This document shows, piece after piece, positions 52,414-60,441 of a stretch of 64,000 nucleotides of DNA. Both the position numbers and the translations under genes were made by a program. A model generated the notes under the pieces. The model saw only the letters and a program-made list of their open reading frames with translations. It was not told where the DNA came from and ran no database searches. The number at the start of each line of letters is the position of its first letter. The stretch's first letter is position 1. Origin of the DNA: Actinomycetota bacterium (lineage in GTDB: Bacteria; Actinomycetota; Acidimicrobiia; Acidimicrobiales; Ilumatobacteraceae); assembly GCA_017856115.1 (NCBI GenBank), contig JAFMFM010000002.1:27187-91186 (forward strand), in the 5' to 3' direction.

Positions 52414-53403
52414 ATGGCCGGCTCGGGCACCGCGCACATGCGCAACAACGACGAAGTGGTATTGGAGGTTCGCGACCTCGTCGTTGAGTTCAAGATCGGC
52501 AGGGGCTTGGTGGTCAATGCAGTATCGAAGGTCAGTTTCGACGTGTGTCGGGGCGAGACGCTGGCGATCGTGGGTGAGTCGGGATGCGGAAAGACCACGC
52601 TCGGCAAGGCGGTATTGCAACTTCCTCCGCCCAAGTCCGGAGATGTGGTGTTCGAAGGCACCAACCTGACGAAGTTGCCCAAGGAGCAGCTGAGGTCGGC
52701 GCGAACGGCGATGCAGATGGTGTTCCAGGATCCAATTTCCTCGCTCGATCCACGCATGACGGTGAGGGCCCTCGTCGAGGAGCCATTGTGGATTTGGGAG
52801 CGGGGCACCGAGGAGGAGCGTGGAGCCAAGGTGCGTGAGCTCCTCAACAATGTTGGACTCGATCCCGACCTGGTGTTGAATCGCCGTTCGTACGAGTTCT
52901 CCGGTGGGCAGTGTCAGCGCATCAGCATCGCGCGCAGCTTGGCACTCGAGCCGCGGATGCTGATCTGCGATGAACCCGTCAGCGCACTCGATGTGAGCAT
53001 CCAGGCCCAGATCCTCAACTTGCTGCAGGACATGAAGGACCGGTACGGCCTGACGATGATCTTCATCAGCCACGACCTTGCCGTGGTGAAGGCGGTGAGC
53101 AATCGAATCATGGTCATGTACCTGGGCAAGGTCTGCGAAGTCGGCTCGCCGGATGCGATCTACTCCAAACCCGCCCACCACTACACGAGCGCGCTCATCA
53201 ACTCCGTGCCGATTCCGGACCCCACTCGCAAGCGGGGCGCCGTACCGTTGCAGGGTGAGCCACCGTCACCCGTGGCCCCTCCGTCGGGCTGCCGTTTTCG
53301 CACGCGGTGCCCGGCGGCAACCGAGCTGTGCGCCGCCGAGGAGCCACAGTTGCGCGAAGTGAACCCGGGCCAATACGTGGCCTGCCATCACCCTCGTACC
53401 TAG
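52414..53403 (+). CDS. Peptide-type ABC ATPase 2 (DppF/OppF-like)
   Basis: Second ATPase, 329 residues. Walker A is GESGCGKTTLGKAVL (about 56-70), signature FSGGQCQRISIARSL, Walker B MLICDEPVSALD, H-loop SHDLAVVKAVSN. The C-terminal domain has CRFRTRCPAATELC and a final HHP. GGAGGAAG precedes ATG 52414 closely. It is the last gene of the importer operon. Confidence 0.93.
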   Translation: MAGSGTAHMRNNDEVVLEVRDLVVEFKIGRGLVVNAVSKVSFDVCRGETLAIVGESGCGKTTLGKAVLQLPPPKSGDVVFEGTNLTKLPKEQLRSARTAMQMVFQDPISSLDPRMTVRALVEEPLWIWERGTEEERGAKVRELLNNVGLDPDLVLNRRSYEFSGGQCQRISIARSLALEPRMLICDEPVSALDVSIQAQILNLLQDMKDRYGLTMIFISHDLAVVKAVSNRIMVMYLGKVCEVGSPDAIYSKPAHHYTSALINSVPIPDPTRKRGAVPLQGEPPSPVAPPSGCRFRTRCPAATELCAAEEPQLREVNPGQYVACHHPRT

Positions 53404-53533
53404 ACACCCACTCTTCTCTGGGGCGCACGGGGTACCCTCACGCGGTCGGCGTATGTCATTGGGCCAGGGATCATCGCCGACAGGATTCAAAAGTTGTCGA
53501 TTTACGAAAAGTCAACCAATTGTTCAGCACGAG

Positions 53534-53562
53534 TTGAGACGCTGGTCACTCTGGGCTACGCT
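53534..53562 (+). promoter_or_regulatory. Putative promoter of the maltodextrin locus
   Basis: TTGAGA (53534-53539), 17 bases, TACGCT (53557-53562). It lies in the longest gene-free gap (53404-53612), 50 bases before the binding-protein ATG, which has the ribosome site AAGGGGAG (53597-53604). The rest of the gap shows nothing I can name, and no LacI-type palindrome is clear. Confidence 0.4.
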
Positions 53563-53612
53563 CGCCCGAGACGGAACCGAGACCTCGGTTCAGAACAAGG
53601 GGAGAACATTCA

Positions 53613-54836
53613 ATGAAGAAACAATTAGCAAAGCTCGTGGCAGGGCTCACCGTTGCCGCACTTGCTTCGCTGTCGGTACCCGCCGTATCCGGTGCTGCAA
53701 CTACGTTGCGTATCTGGACGGACGCCGATCGCAAAGCGTCAGTGGAAAAGGTGGCTCGTGTTTGGGGCAAGAAGAAGGGCGTCACCGTCACCGTGGTCCA
53801 GAAGGACTTCGGCAAGATTCGCGACGACTTGAAGACCGTGGACACGGCTACCGCCCCCGACGTCATCGTCGGTGCCCACGACTGGGTTGGTGAACTCGCT
53901 GCGAACGGCTCGATTATTCCTCTCACCGTCTCAAAGTCGGTAGCCGCGAAGATTCCGTCGTACTCGTTGGACGCTTTCTCCTACGCAAACGCCAAGGGCA
54001 ACAAGGTGCTCTACGGAGCCCCCGTCGCTCTGGAGAACGTTGGTCTCGTGGTGAACACCAGGGTGGCAAAAGTCCCCACGTCATTCGACGACATGGTGAA
54101 GCAGGCACTTGCATTCCAGAAGAAGGCTGCCGGAAACTTCGGATTGGTCATCCCTGGTGGCGATGCCTACCACAACTATCCGTTGTTCTCGGGCCTCTGT
54201 GGCTACGTTTTCGGTAAGGATGCCAAGGGCAACTTGAACCCGAATGACGTCGGAGTTGGCAACTCGAAGTTGCTCGCCAACGCCGGAGCAATCGATTCAT
54301 GGAACAAGACCGGACTTCTGTCGTCGAAGGTGGACTACGGCATTGCAAAGAACGCGTTCCTCGCCGGCAAGGCGGCTTTCTGGGTGACTGGACCGTGGGA
54401 GAAGGACACACTCGACAAGAGCGGCCTCAAGGTAAAGATCGTTCAGATGCCGAAGAACAAGTGTGACTCCGTACCGTTCCTCGGTGTTCAGGGCTTCATG
54501 GTGACCAAGTTCGCCAAGACGCACAAGGTGGAGAGCCAAGCACGTGACCTCGTCGGCAGCTACATGATGTCGGCCGGTGCACAGACGCAACTTTCGTCGG
54601 AGAACGGTCGCGCGCCAGCCAACATCGATGCTGCCGCCAAAATCACCGATCCGTTGCTGAAGCAGTTCGCTGCAGCTGGCAAGGGTGGCGTACCAATGCC
54701 GAACATCCCTGAGATGAGCTCGGTATGGGGCGACCTCGGCACGGCTTGGACCAACGTGTTCAAGGGCTCGGATGCAACGTCGGCAAAGACGGCATTCCGC
54801 ACAGCCGGAAAGAACATCGTCGCCAAGATCGGCTGA
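53613..54836 (+). CDS. malE: Maltodextrin-type ABC substrate-binding protein (MalE-like)
   Basis: Sugar receptor (SBP family 1) of 407 residues. The signal peptide is about 1-28 (AALASLSVPAVSGAA) with no lipobox cysteine, so the mature protein should be free. LRIWTDADRKASVEKVARVW is the MalE-like start, with later PDVIVGAHDWVGELA and TGPWEKDTL. The ATG follows AAGGGGAG. It is the first gene of a sugar locus with three GH13 enzymes, which fixes alpha-glucans as the likely ligand. Loss of a lipid anchor pairs with a special MalF behind it. Confidence 0.9.
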   Translation: MKKQLAKLVAGLTVAALASLSVPAVSGAATTLRIWTDADRKASVEKVARVWGKKKGVTVTVVQKDFGKIRDDLKTVDTATAPDVIVGAHDWVGELAANGSIIPLTVSKSVAAKIPSYSLDAFSYANAKGNKVLYGAPVALENVGLVVNTRVAKVPTSFDDMVKQALAFQKKAAGNFGLVIPGGDAYHNYPLFSGLCGYVFGKDAKGNLNPNDVGVGNSKLLANAGAIDSWNKTGLLSSKVDYGIAKNAFLAGKAAFWVTGPWEKDTLDKSGLKVKIVQMPKNKCDSVPFLGVQGFMVTKFAKTHKVESQARDLVGSYMMSAGAQTQLSSENGRAPANIDAAAKITDPLLKQFAAAGKGGVPMPNIPEMSSVWGDLGTAWTNVFKGSDATSAKTAFRTAGKNIVAKIG

Positions 54837-54856
54837 CGAGTTTTTCTCGCAACGCG

Positions 54857-54886
54857 CGGGGCGGGGGTCTTCGGGCCCCCGCCCCG
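54857..54886 (+). terminator. GC-rich hairpin between malE and malF
   Basis: CGGGGCGGGGG, loop TCTTCGGG, CCCCCGCCCCG; an 11-bp perfect stem. No T tract follows (TTCGTGTG). As in the peptide operon, the hairpin follows the binding-protein gene and could protect its mRNA or limit readthrough into the membrane genes. Confidence 0.6.
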
Positions 54887-54923
54887 TTCGTGTGTGCGAG
54901 AGTACATAGGCAAGGAGCTTTGA

Positions 54924-56501
54924 GTGTCCCAATCCGTGAGATATCGACCATCGTTTTTGGCGTGGCTTATCTCGCTGTTCTCGGGCGTTGGTGGTCTCAT
55001 CGTCAAGCTCATGATGCTGTGCATTCTTAACGGCATCACGGGATGGGCAATCATCGTGTTGTTCACTCAAGAACGGGTGATTTGGGCCTTGGGCACGACT
55101 GCCGTTCTTGCATCCATCGACTTCATTTATTTGGTGCCGAATCGGTTCCTTCCAGCGAAGTTCATCCTGCCGGGCAGCGTGTTGCTCGTTGCGTACCTGA
55201 TCGTCCCAATTTTCTTCACCATAAATACCGCTTTTCAGGAGTATTCAACGGGTCACGTCTTGACCAAGGCGGAGGCGATTCAAACAAATCTCGAGCAAAA
55301 CGCGGTGCAAGGTGACCGCTACTTTCGGATGGCGCCTGCCCGCGATTCCTCCGGTGCGCTGGTATTGGTTCTGGTGGATGACTCAACCGGAGACGCGTTC
55401 ATTGGGCGCCGGAGTGGACTGGAGGAAATCGACCCAACAACGGTGGAAGTCGACGACTTTGGGGACATCCTTCCCCCGACCGGATATTCCGCGTTGATCG
55501 GCGACGAGTTCTTTGAGATTGATGCAGAACTCGCCGCGTTTGAGGTTCCGTTGGAGAACGGAGGAGTCGTCCGAACCGAAGGACTTTCCGGTGCATACGA
55601 CTCGGCACCCGGATTCCAATTCGATCCGACCTCCGGTGCTCTCGTCGCCAGCGATACGGGAGTCGAGTACCTTGACAACGGTCGCGGCAGTTTCGAGAGC
55701 GCTGATGGCGAGCAGCTGGTCGTGGGATGGCGAGAATACATCGGGTTCGACAACTTCACTGCTGTGATCACCAATCCACTCGTGCGGCAGCCTTTCCTCC
55801 GCGCGTTCGCGTGGACGATCGGATTCGCCGGATCGACCGTGCTCCTGTCCTTCGCAATCGGATTGTTCCTGGCAAAGGTGATCGACAAACAGAATCTTCG
55901 GGGCAAGAAGGTGTATCGCTCTCTGCTCGTCATTCCCTATGCGATTCCCGGATTTCTCTCGCTCCTGGTGTTCAAGGGACTCCTCAACGACGACTTCGGG
56001 CTCATCAACAAGCTGTTGCCTTTTGATCCTCCCTGGTTGTTCGATCCGTGGTGGGCTCGACTTTCCGTGATCATGGTGTCGGTGTGGCTAACGACGCCGT
56101 ACTTCCTGCTCGTCTGCATGGGTGCACTCCAGTCGATTCCGACCGAACTCGTGGAGGCGGCACGTGTCGACGGTGCAGGGCGTTGGCAAGTGTTCCGGAA
56201 GGTAACGCTTCCGCTCTTAATGGTGGTGGTAACCCCGCTCCTGATCGCTTCATTCGCGTACAACTTCAACAACTTCAACAACGTGTACCTACTCACCGGC
56301 GGTGGACCCACCACGGAGGATCAATCCGTTGCCGGCGCAACCGACATCCTCATCTCCTACACCTACAAACTCGCTTTTGAGAGTGGCAAGGGTCAGGACT
56401 ACGGCTTGGCTAGTGCAATCTCCATCTACATCTTCTTCATCGTTGCTGCGATGTCGGCCAGTGGCTTCCTGCGCTCAAAGGCATTGGAGAACATGAAATG
56501 A
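54924..56501 (+). CDS. malF: Maltodextrin ABC permease MalF with large external domain
   Basis: Permease of 525 residues, far longer than the roughly 300 usual for Gram-positive sugar permeases. Three N-terminal helices (about 18-45, 55-72, 80-101) are followed by a polar domain of about 170 residues (105-275, acidic and beta-rich, e.g. VEVDDFGDILPPTGYSALIG). Five more helices and the EAA loop EAARVDGAGRWQVFRKVTLPLL (about 410-430) complete it. This eight-helix layout with a P2-like loop is that of E. coli MalF. The start is GTG 54924 behind AAGGAG. Confidence 0.9.
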   Translation: MSQSVRYRPSFLAWLISLFSGVGGLIVKLMMLCILNGITGWAIIVLFTQERVIWALGTTAVLASIDFIYLVPNRFLPAKFILPGSVLLVAYLIVPIFFTINTAFQEYSTGHVLTKAEAIQTNLEQNAVQGDRYFRMAPARDSSGALVLVLVDDSTGDAFIGRRSGLEEIDPTTVEVDDFGDILPPTGYSALIGDEFFEIDAELAAFEVPLENGGVVRTEGLSGAYDSAPGFQFDPTSGALVASDTGVEYLDNGRGSFESADGEQLVVGWREYIGFDNFTAVITNPLVRQPFLRAFAWTIGFAGSTVLLSFAIGLFLAKVIDKQNLRGKKVYRSLLVIPYAIPGFLSLLVFKGLLNDDFGLINKLLPFDPPWLFDPWWARLSVIMVSVWLTTPYFLLVCMGALQSIPTELVEAARVDGAGRWQVFRKVTLPLLMVVVTPLLIASFAYNFNNFNNVYLLTGGGPTTEDQSVAGATDILISYTYKLAFESGKGQDYGLASAISIYIFFIVAAMSASGFLRSKALENMK

Positions 56502-57370
56502 GCGATCCAACCAATCGTTACAACGATCACTGGTGGCGTCACCTTGTGGTATGGCTGGCGGTCTGTGTCGCCGTCCTGCCGCCTCTCTACGTAGTCACCG
56601 CCGCATTCAACGCCGACCAAACACTCTCCGGATCAAGTCTCATTCCTCGAGCCCTCACGTTGGAGAACTTCAAGGGACTGTTCGTGCAGAAGGAGGGCGG
56701 GGCAGAAGTGTTCTTCGTTCGCTGGTTCCGATCTTCGCTGATCATCGCGGTATTGAATGCATTCTTCACGGTATTCATCGGTGCGCTTGCTGCATATGCA
56801 TTCAGTCGTTTTCGATTCAAGGGTCGCCGAATGGGAATGCTATTTCTGCTTCTTATTCAGATGTTTCCGGGTCTGCTCAACCTGGTGGCTATCTACCTGA
56901 TCGTGTTGCGCACCGGCGAAGTTGTGCCGGCATTGGGACTCAACAAACTGACCGCACTGTTGGTGGTGTACCTATCCGGCGCGATGAGCGTGAATCTCTG
57001 GTTGATGAAGGGATTTTTTGACTCCATTCCTGCGGAACTCGACGAGTCGGCTCGCGTTGACGGCGCGACTCCCGCTCAGATCTTCTGGGGAGTCATCCTT
57101 CCACTGGCAGTGCCCGTGCTTTCGGTTGTTGGAATGTTCGCTTTCGTGGGGACGTTGAACGAGTTCATAACCGCCAGCGTGCTACTGGAGACGGTCGACA
57201 ACTTCACGCTGCCCTTGGGACTCCAGGCATACGTGGGTACCAGCTACGAAGAGAACTGGGGGTCATTCGCCGCGGGCGTACTCATCGCGCAGATTCCGGC
57301 AATTATCGGTTTCGTCTTCGTTCAGAAGTACATCATTTCCGGCCTGACCCAGGGTTCGGTCAAGGGATGA
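56498..57370 (+). CDS. malG: Maltodextrin ABC permease MalG
   Basis: Second sugar permease of 290 residues with six helices. The EAA loop is DESARVDGATPAQIFWGVILPLA (about 182-204), and LENFKGLF near residue 56 and FVQKYIISGLTQGSVKG at the end are typical of MalG. Overlaps malF by four bases and the first GH13 gene by four bases. It pairs with MalF and the distal MalK. Confidence 0.93.
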   Translation: MSDPTNRYNDHWWRHLVVWLAVCVAVLPPLYVVTAAFNADQTLSGSSLIPRALTLENFKGLFVQKEGGAEVFFVRWFRSSLIIAVLNAFFTVFIGALAAYAFSRFRFKGRRMGMLFLLLIQMFPGLLNLVAIYLIVLRTGEVVPALGLNKLTALLVVYLSGAMSVNLWLMKGFFDSIPAELDESARVDGATPAQIFWGVILPLAVPVLSVVGMFAFVGTLNEFITASVLLETVDNFTLPLGLQAYVGTSYEENWGSFAAGVLIAQIPAIIGFVFVQKYIISGLTQGSVKG

Positions 57371-59214
57371 ATCTGCTCACGGCACCGCACCATGATGGTT
57401 CGGCCCTCTACGTGGAGCGAACCAACTGGCGCCTCGGTGGCTCAGTGCGAGTTCGGGTACGCGTTCCACATGCGGCCGACGTAGATGCCGTTGCGGTTCG
57501 CTATACGCACGATGGGGAACAGACCTGCGTGCCGCTGCAGCAGGAACGAAATGGCAATGCTGAAATCTGGTGGGCGGGCAATGTCCCTGTCACCAACCCT
57601 CTGGTCTCGTACCGATTCCTCATGTCACGTAGCGGCAACGCCGATACTTGGCTGAACGCGACGGGCGTTCATGGGCACGACACACCCGACGCTGATGACT
57701 TCGTGTTGCGCGCAGATGTGACGTATCCCGAGTGGCCGGTGCATTCGGTGGTGTATCAGATATTTCCCGACCGATTTGCGACGTCAGGTGTGGTGGCGGA
57801 AACCCCAGAGTGGGCACGACGTCGTTCGTGGGGCGACCTCCCGCAGGGACCGGACTGGAGTAGTGAGCTCTTCGGTGGTGACCTGTATGGAGTCGCCGAG
57901 CACCTTGATCACATTGCCCGTCTCGGCGCTGACGTGGTGTACCTGACGCCGGTCTTCACTGCTCGCAGTGCCCATCGATACGACGCCGCAACGTTCGACG
58001 AGGTGGATCCGATACTCGGTGGCGTAGACGCTCTTCGAACCTTGACCCAGCAGGCACGTGCGTGGGGTATGCGGGTGATTGGTGACCTCACATTGAACCA
58101 CTGTGGGATTGCTCACTCGTGGTACTGCAATGCACTTGCCACACTCGACGCTGAAGAACGTCGGTACTTCTACTTTGAGCGAGGACCCGATGGTTCGGAG
58201 CACGCCGCGACGTGGCTCGGTGTGAATTCATTACTCAAGCTGAACTACTCGAGTAGCCAGCTGCGTAAAGAGATGTACGGCGGTTCCGATTCGGTAGCCA
58301 GAAAGTGGCTGCGTGGCTACGACGGCATCGACGGATGGCGGATAGACGTCGCAAACATGGCGGCTCGCCACGGCAGTCACGACGAATCACACGAGGTATC
58401 GACGGAATTTGTTGGTTCATGTACCGCAGAGAAGCATGATGCGTATGTCGTTGGTGAACACTTTCAGGATGGACGTATTGACCTGGGCAAAGGTGGGTGG
58501 CACGGCATCATGGCCTACTCGGCTTTCACCAGGCCGGTATGGGCGTGGCTACGTGGTGAGACGTTGCCGGTGGAGTTTCCCAACTCGTTCCTCGGGTCTG
58601 CATTCGGGGTTCCCAAGCGAGACGGACTCTCGATGGTTACCGCCATGCGCGCTTTTACTGCGGGTGTGCCATTCGATGCGGTACTCCGATCGTGGTTGAT
58701 TCTCGATAGCCATGACACACCGCGCTTTCATGTTCTGACCGGTGACATCGGTCGGACCATGGTGGGGGTTGGACTTCAGATGACGATGCCAGGCGTGCCG
58801 ATGGTGTGGATGGGGGATGAGATCGGAATGGGCGGTGTTTCTTGTGGAGAGGACTCTCGGCGCCCAATGCAATGGGACGACGACTCTGATTGGAACAACG
58901 AACTCCTCGAGTGGTACCGCCGTTGCATCGCTCTTCGGCGCTCGAGTGAGGCTTTGGCAGTTGGATCGCTGCGCTGGCTGCACGTTGGTGTCGACGCGGT
59001 GGTGTACATCCGCGAAACCGCAGACGACCGACTGTTGTGTTGTGCTTCGCGCACAGTTCATGCCGCGGTGCAACTGCCCTTGTCACTACTGCAGTGCGAG
59101 AAAATATCCACCGTTCTTGGTGAGTCGATGACGCTGCTTGGCGATCGTGTGGTGTTGCCCTCGAGTGGTCCGTCATTCCATGCGTGGCGGCTCGATGGCG
59201 TAGTGGAGGTTTGA
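57367..59214 (+). CDS. Cytoplasmic GH13 alpha-glycosidase (neopullulanase/maltogenic amylase type)
   Basis: Alpha-glucan hydrolase of 615 residues. An N-terminal beta domain (about 1-115, CBM34-like) is followed by the (beta/alpha)8 catalytic barrel from VVYQIFPDRFATSG (about 122). Region I is DLTLNHCG, the nucleophile Asp sits in GWRIDVANMA, the acid Glu in VVGEHFQDG and the third Asp in LDSHDTPR. There is no signal peptide, so it acts on imported maltodextrins. It overlaps malG by four bases. GH13 subfamily 20 is my best guess. Confidence 0.9.
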   Translation: MNLLTAPHHDGSALYVERTNWRLGGSVRVRVRVPHAADVDAVAVRYTHDGEQTCVPLQQERNGNAEIWWAGNVPVTNPLVSYRFLMSRSGNADTWLNATGVHGHDTPDADDFVLRADVTYPEWPVHSVVYQIFPDRFATSGVVAETPEWARRRSWGDLPQGPDWSSELFGGDLYGVAEHLDHIARLGADVVYLTPVFTARSAHRYDAATFDEVDPILGGVDALRTLTQQARAWGMRVIGDLTLNHCGIAHSWYCNALATLDAEERRYFYFERGPDGSEHAATWLGVNSLLKLNYSSSQLRKEMYGGSDSVARKWLRGYDGIDGWRIDVANMAARHGSHDESHEVSTEFVGSCTAEKHDAYVVGEHFQDGRIDLGKGGWHGIMAYSAFTRPVWAWLRGETLPVEFPNSFLGSAFGVPKRDGLSMVTAMRAFTAGVPFDAVLRSWLILDSHDTPRFHVLTGDIGRTMVGVGLQMTMPGVPMVWMGDEIGMGGVSCGEDSRRPMQWDDDSDWNNELLEWYRRCIALRRSSEALAVGSLRWLHVGVDAVVYIRETADDRLLCCASRTVHAAVQLPLSLLQCEKISTVLGESMTLLGDRVVLPSSGPSFHAWRLDGVVEV

Positions 59215-59253
59215 ACATGGAATCAACGATGCAATCAAGAATGGAGATTGATC

Positions 59254-60441
59254 ATGGCTGAAGTGAGGTTCGAGCATGTCGACAAGGTGTTCGACAACGG
59301 TGTGAAGGCGGTGTCCGACATGACACTCGACATTCGTGATGGAGAGTTCCTGGTACTCGTTGGCCCGTCTGGGTGCGGAAAAACGACGGCTCTTCGAATG
59401 GTGGCGGGACTCGAGGCAATCTCGAGCGGCACGGTGTCGATAGGCGAAAAGATCGTCAACGACTTGACGTCAAAGGACCGTGACATCGCGATGGTGTTCC
59501 AGAACTATGCGCTATACCCACATCTTTCCGTTGCCGACAACATCGCGTTCGGGCTCCGCCTGCGCAAAGAATCCAAGGAAAAGATCGCCAAGCAGGTGGA
59601 GTGGGCTGCCAAGTTGTTGGATCTGCTTCCATACCTCGATCGTCGCCCGAAGGAACTGTCCGGTGGACAGCGTCAACGCGTGGCCATGGGTCGAGCCATC
59701 GTTCGTGAGCCGAAGGTGTTCCTGATGGATGAACCGCTCTCCAACCTGGATGCCAAGTTGCGGGTACAAATGCGAGCCGAGATCTCCAATCTGCAAAAGC
59801 AACTCGGAACCACCACCATCTACGTGACCCACGACCAAGTAGAAGCAATGACCATGGGTGACCGCGTTGCAGTGATGAGTATGGGCGTTCTACAGCAGGT
59901 GGCACCACCGCAGGAGTTGTACGACGAGCCAGCCAACTTGTTTGTCGCCGGCTTCATCGGAACACCACCGATGAACCTCTTTGATGCGCGGATCGAGAAA
60001 GACGACGACAACATAGCGGTCGTTCTGGCGGGGGTCAAGATTTCTTTGCCGGCGGATCGCAACTGGCGGTATCCACGTCTGCCTGACTATGTCGGACGCA
60101 ACATCGTGCTCGGAGTACGCGCCGAGGACGTCCATGCGGCGGAGACAAAACCGCACTGGCCGGCGATAACGGGTCGACTTGGTCTGCTCGAGGCACTGGG
60201 GTCGTCGCAGATCGGTTACCTGCACATCGATGCCACCAAGGTGGCCATCTCCACCTCGGCGACTTCGGCATCCACGCGGCCAGAGGACCTGCCGACCGAA
60301 TCGGCTAGCTCCTTCGTAACCAACTTGGTCGCCTATTTCCCACCTCGAATGGCAATGAAGACCGGAACCGACGTACGAATTGCTCTGGACACCGCAAATC
60401 TCCACTTCTTCGATGCGCAAACCGGCGAAGCACTTCGTTAG
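59254..60441 (+). CDS. malK: Sugar ABC ATPase MalK/UgpC type
   Basis: ATPase of 395 residues energising MalFG. Walker A is GPSGCGKTTALRMV (about 37-50), signature LSGGQRQRVAMGRAIV, Walker B VFLMDEPLSNLDAKLR and H-loop THDQVEAMTMGD. The C-terminal TOBE/regulatory domain (about 240-395) contains an unusual Ser/Thr-rich insert (ISTSATSASTRPED). The start is ATG 59254 with GGAG upstream. The last 29 bases overlap the next gene in another frame. Confidence 0.93.
   Translation: MAEVRFEHVDKVFDNGVKAVSDMTLDIRDGEFLVLVGPSGCGKTTALRMVAGLEAISSGTVSIGEKIVNDLTSKDRDIAMVFQNYALYPHLSVADNIAFGLRLRKESKEKIAKQVEWAAKLLDLLPYLDRRPKELSGGQRQRVAMGRAIVREPKVFLMDEPLSNLDAKLRVQMRAEISNLQKQLGTTTIYVTHDQVEAMTMGDRVAVMSMGVLQQVAPPQELYDEPANLFVAGFIGTPPMNLFDARIEKDDDNIAVVLAGVKISLPADRNWRYPRLPDYVGRNIVLGVRAEDVHAAETKPHWPAITGRLGLLEALGSSQIGYLHIDATKVAISTSATSASTRPEDLPTESASSFVTNLVAYFPPRMAMKTGTDVRIALDTANLHFFDAQTGEALR

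Noticed and set aside
53404..53612. A small gene or RNA in the longest gene-free gap
   Set aside because: No open frame with a ribosome site and no stable RNA-like fold beyond the promoter; nothing else supported.
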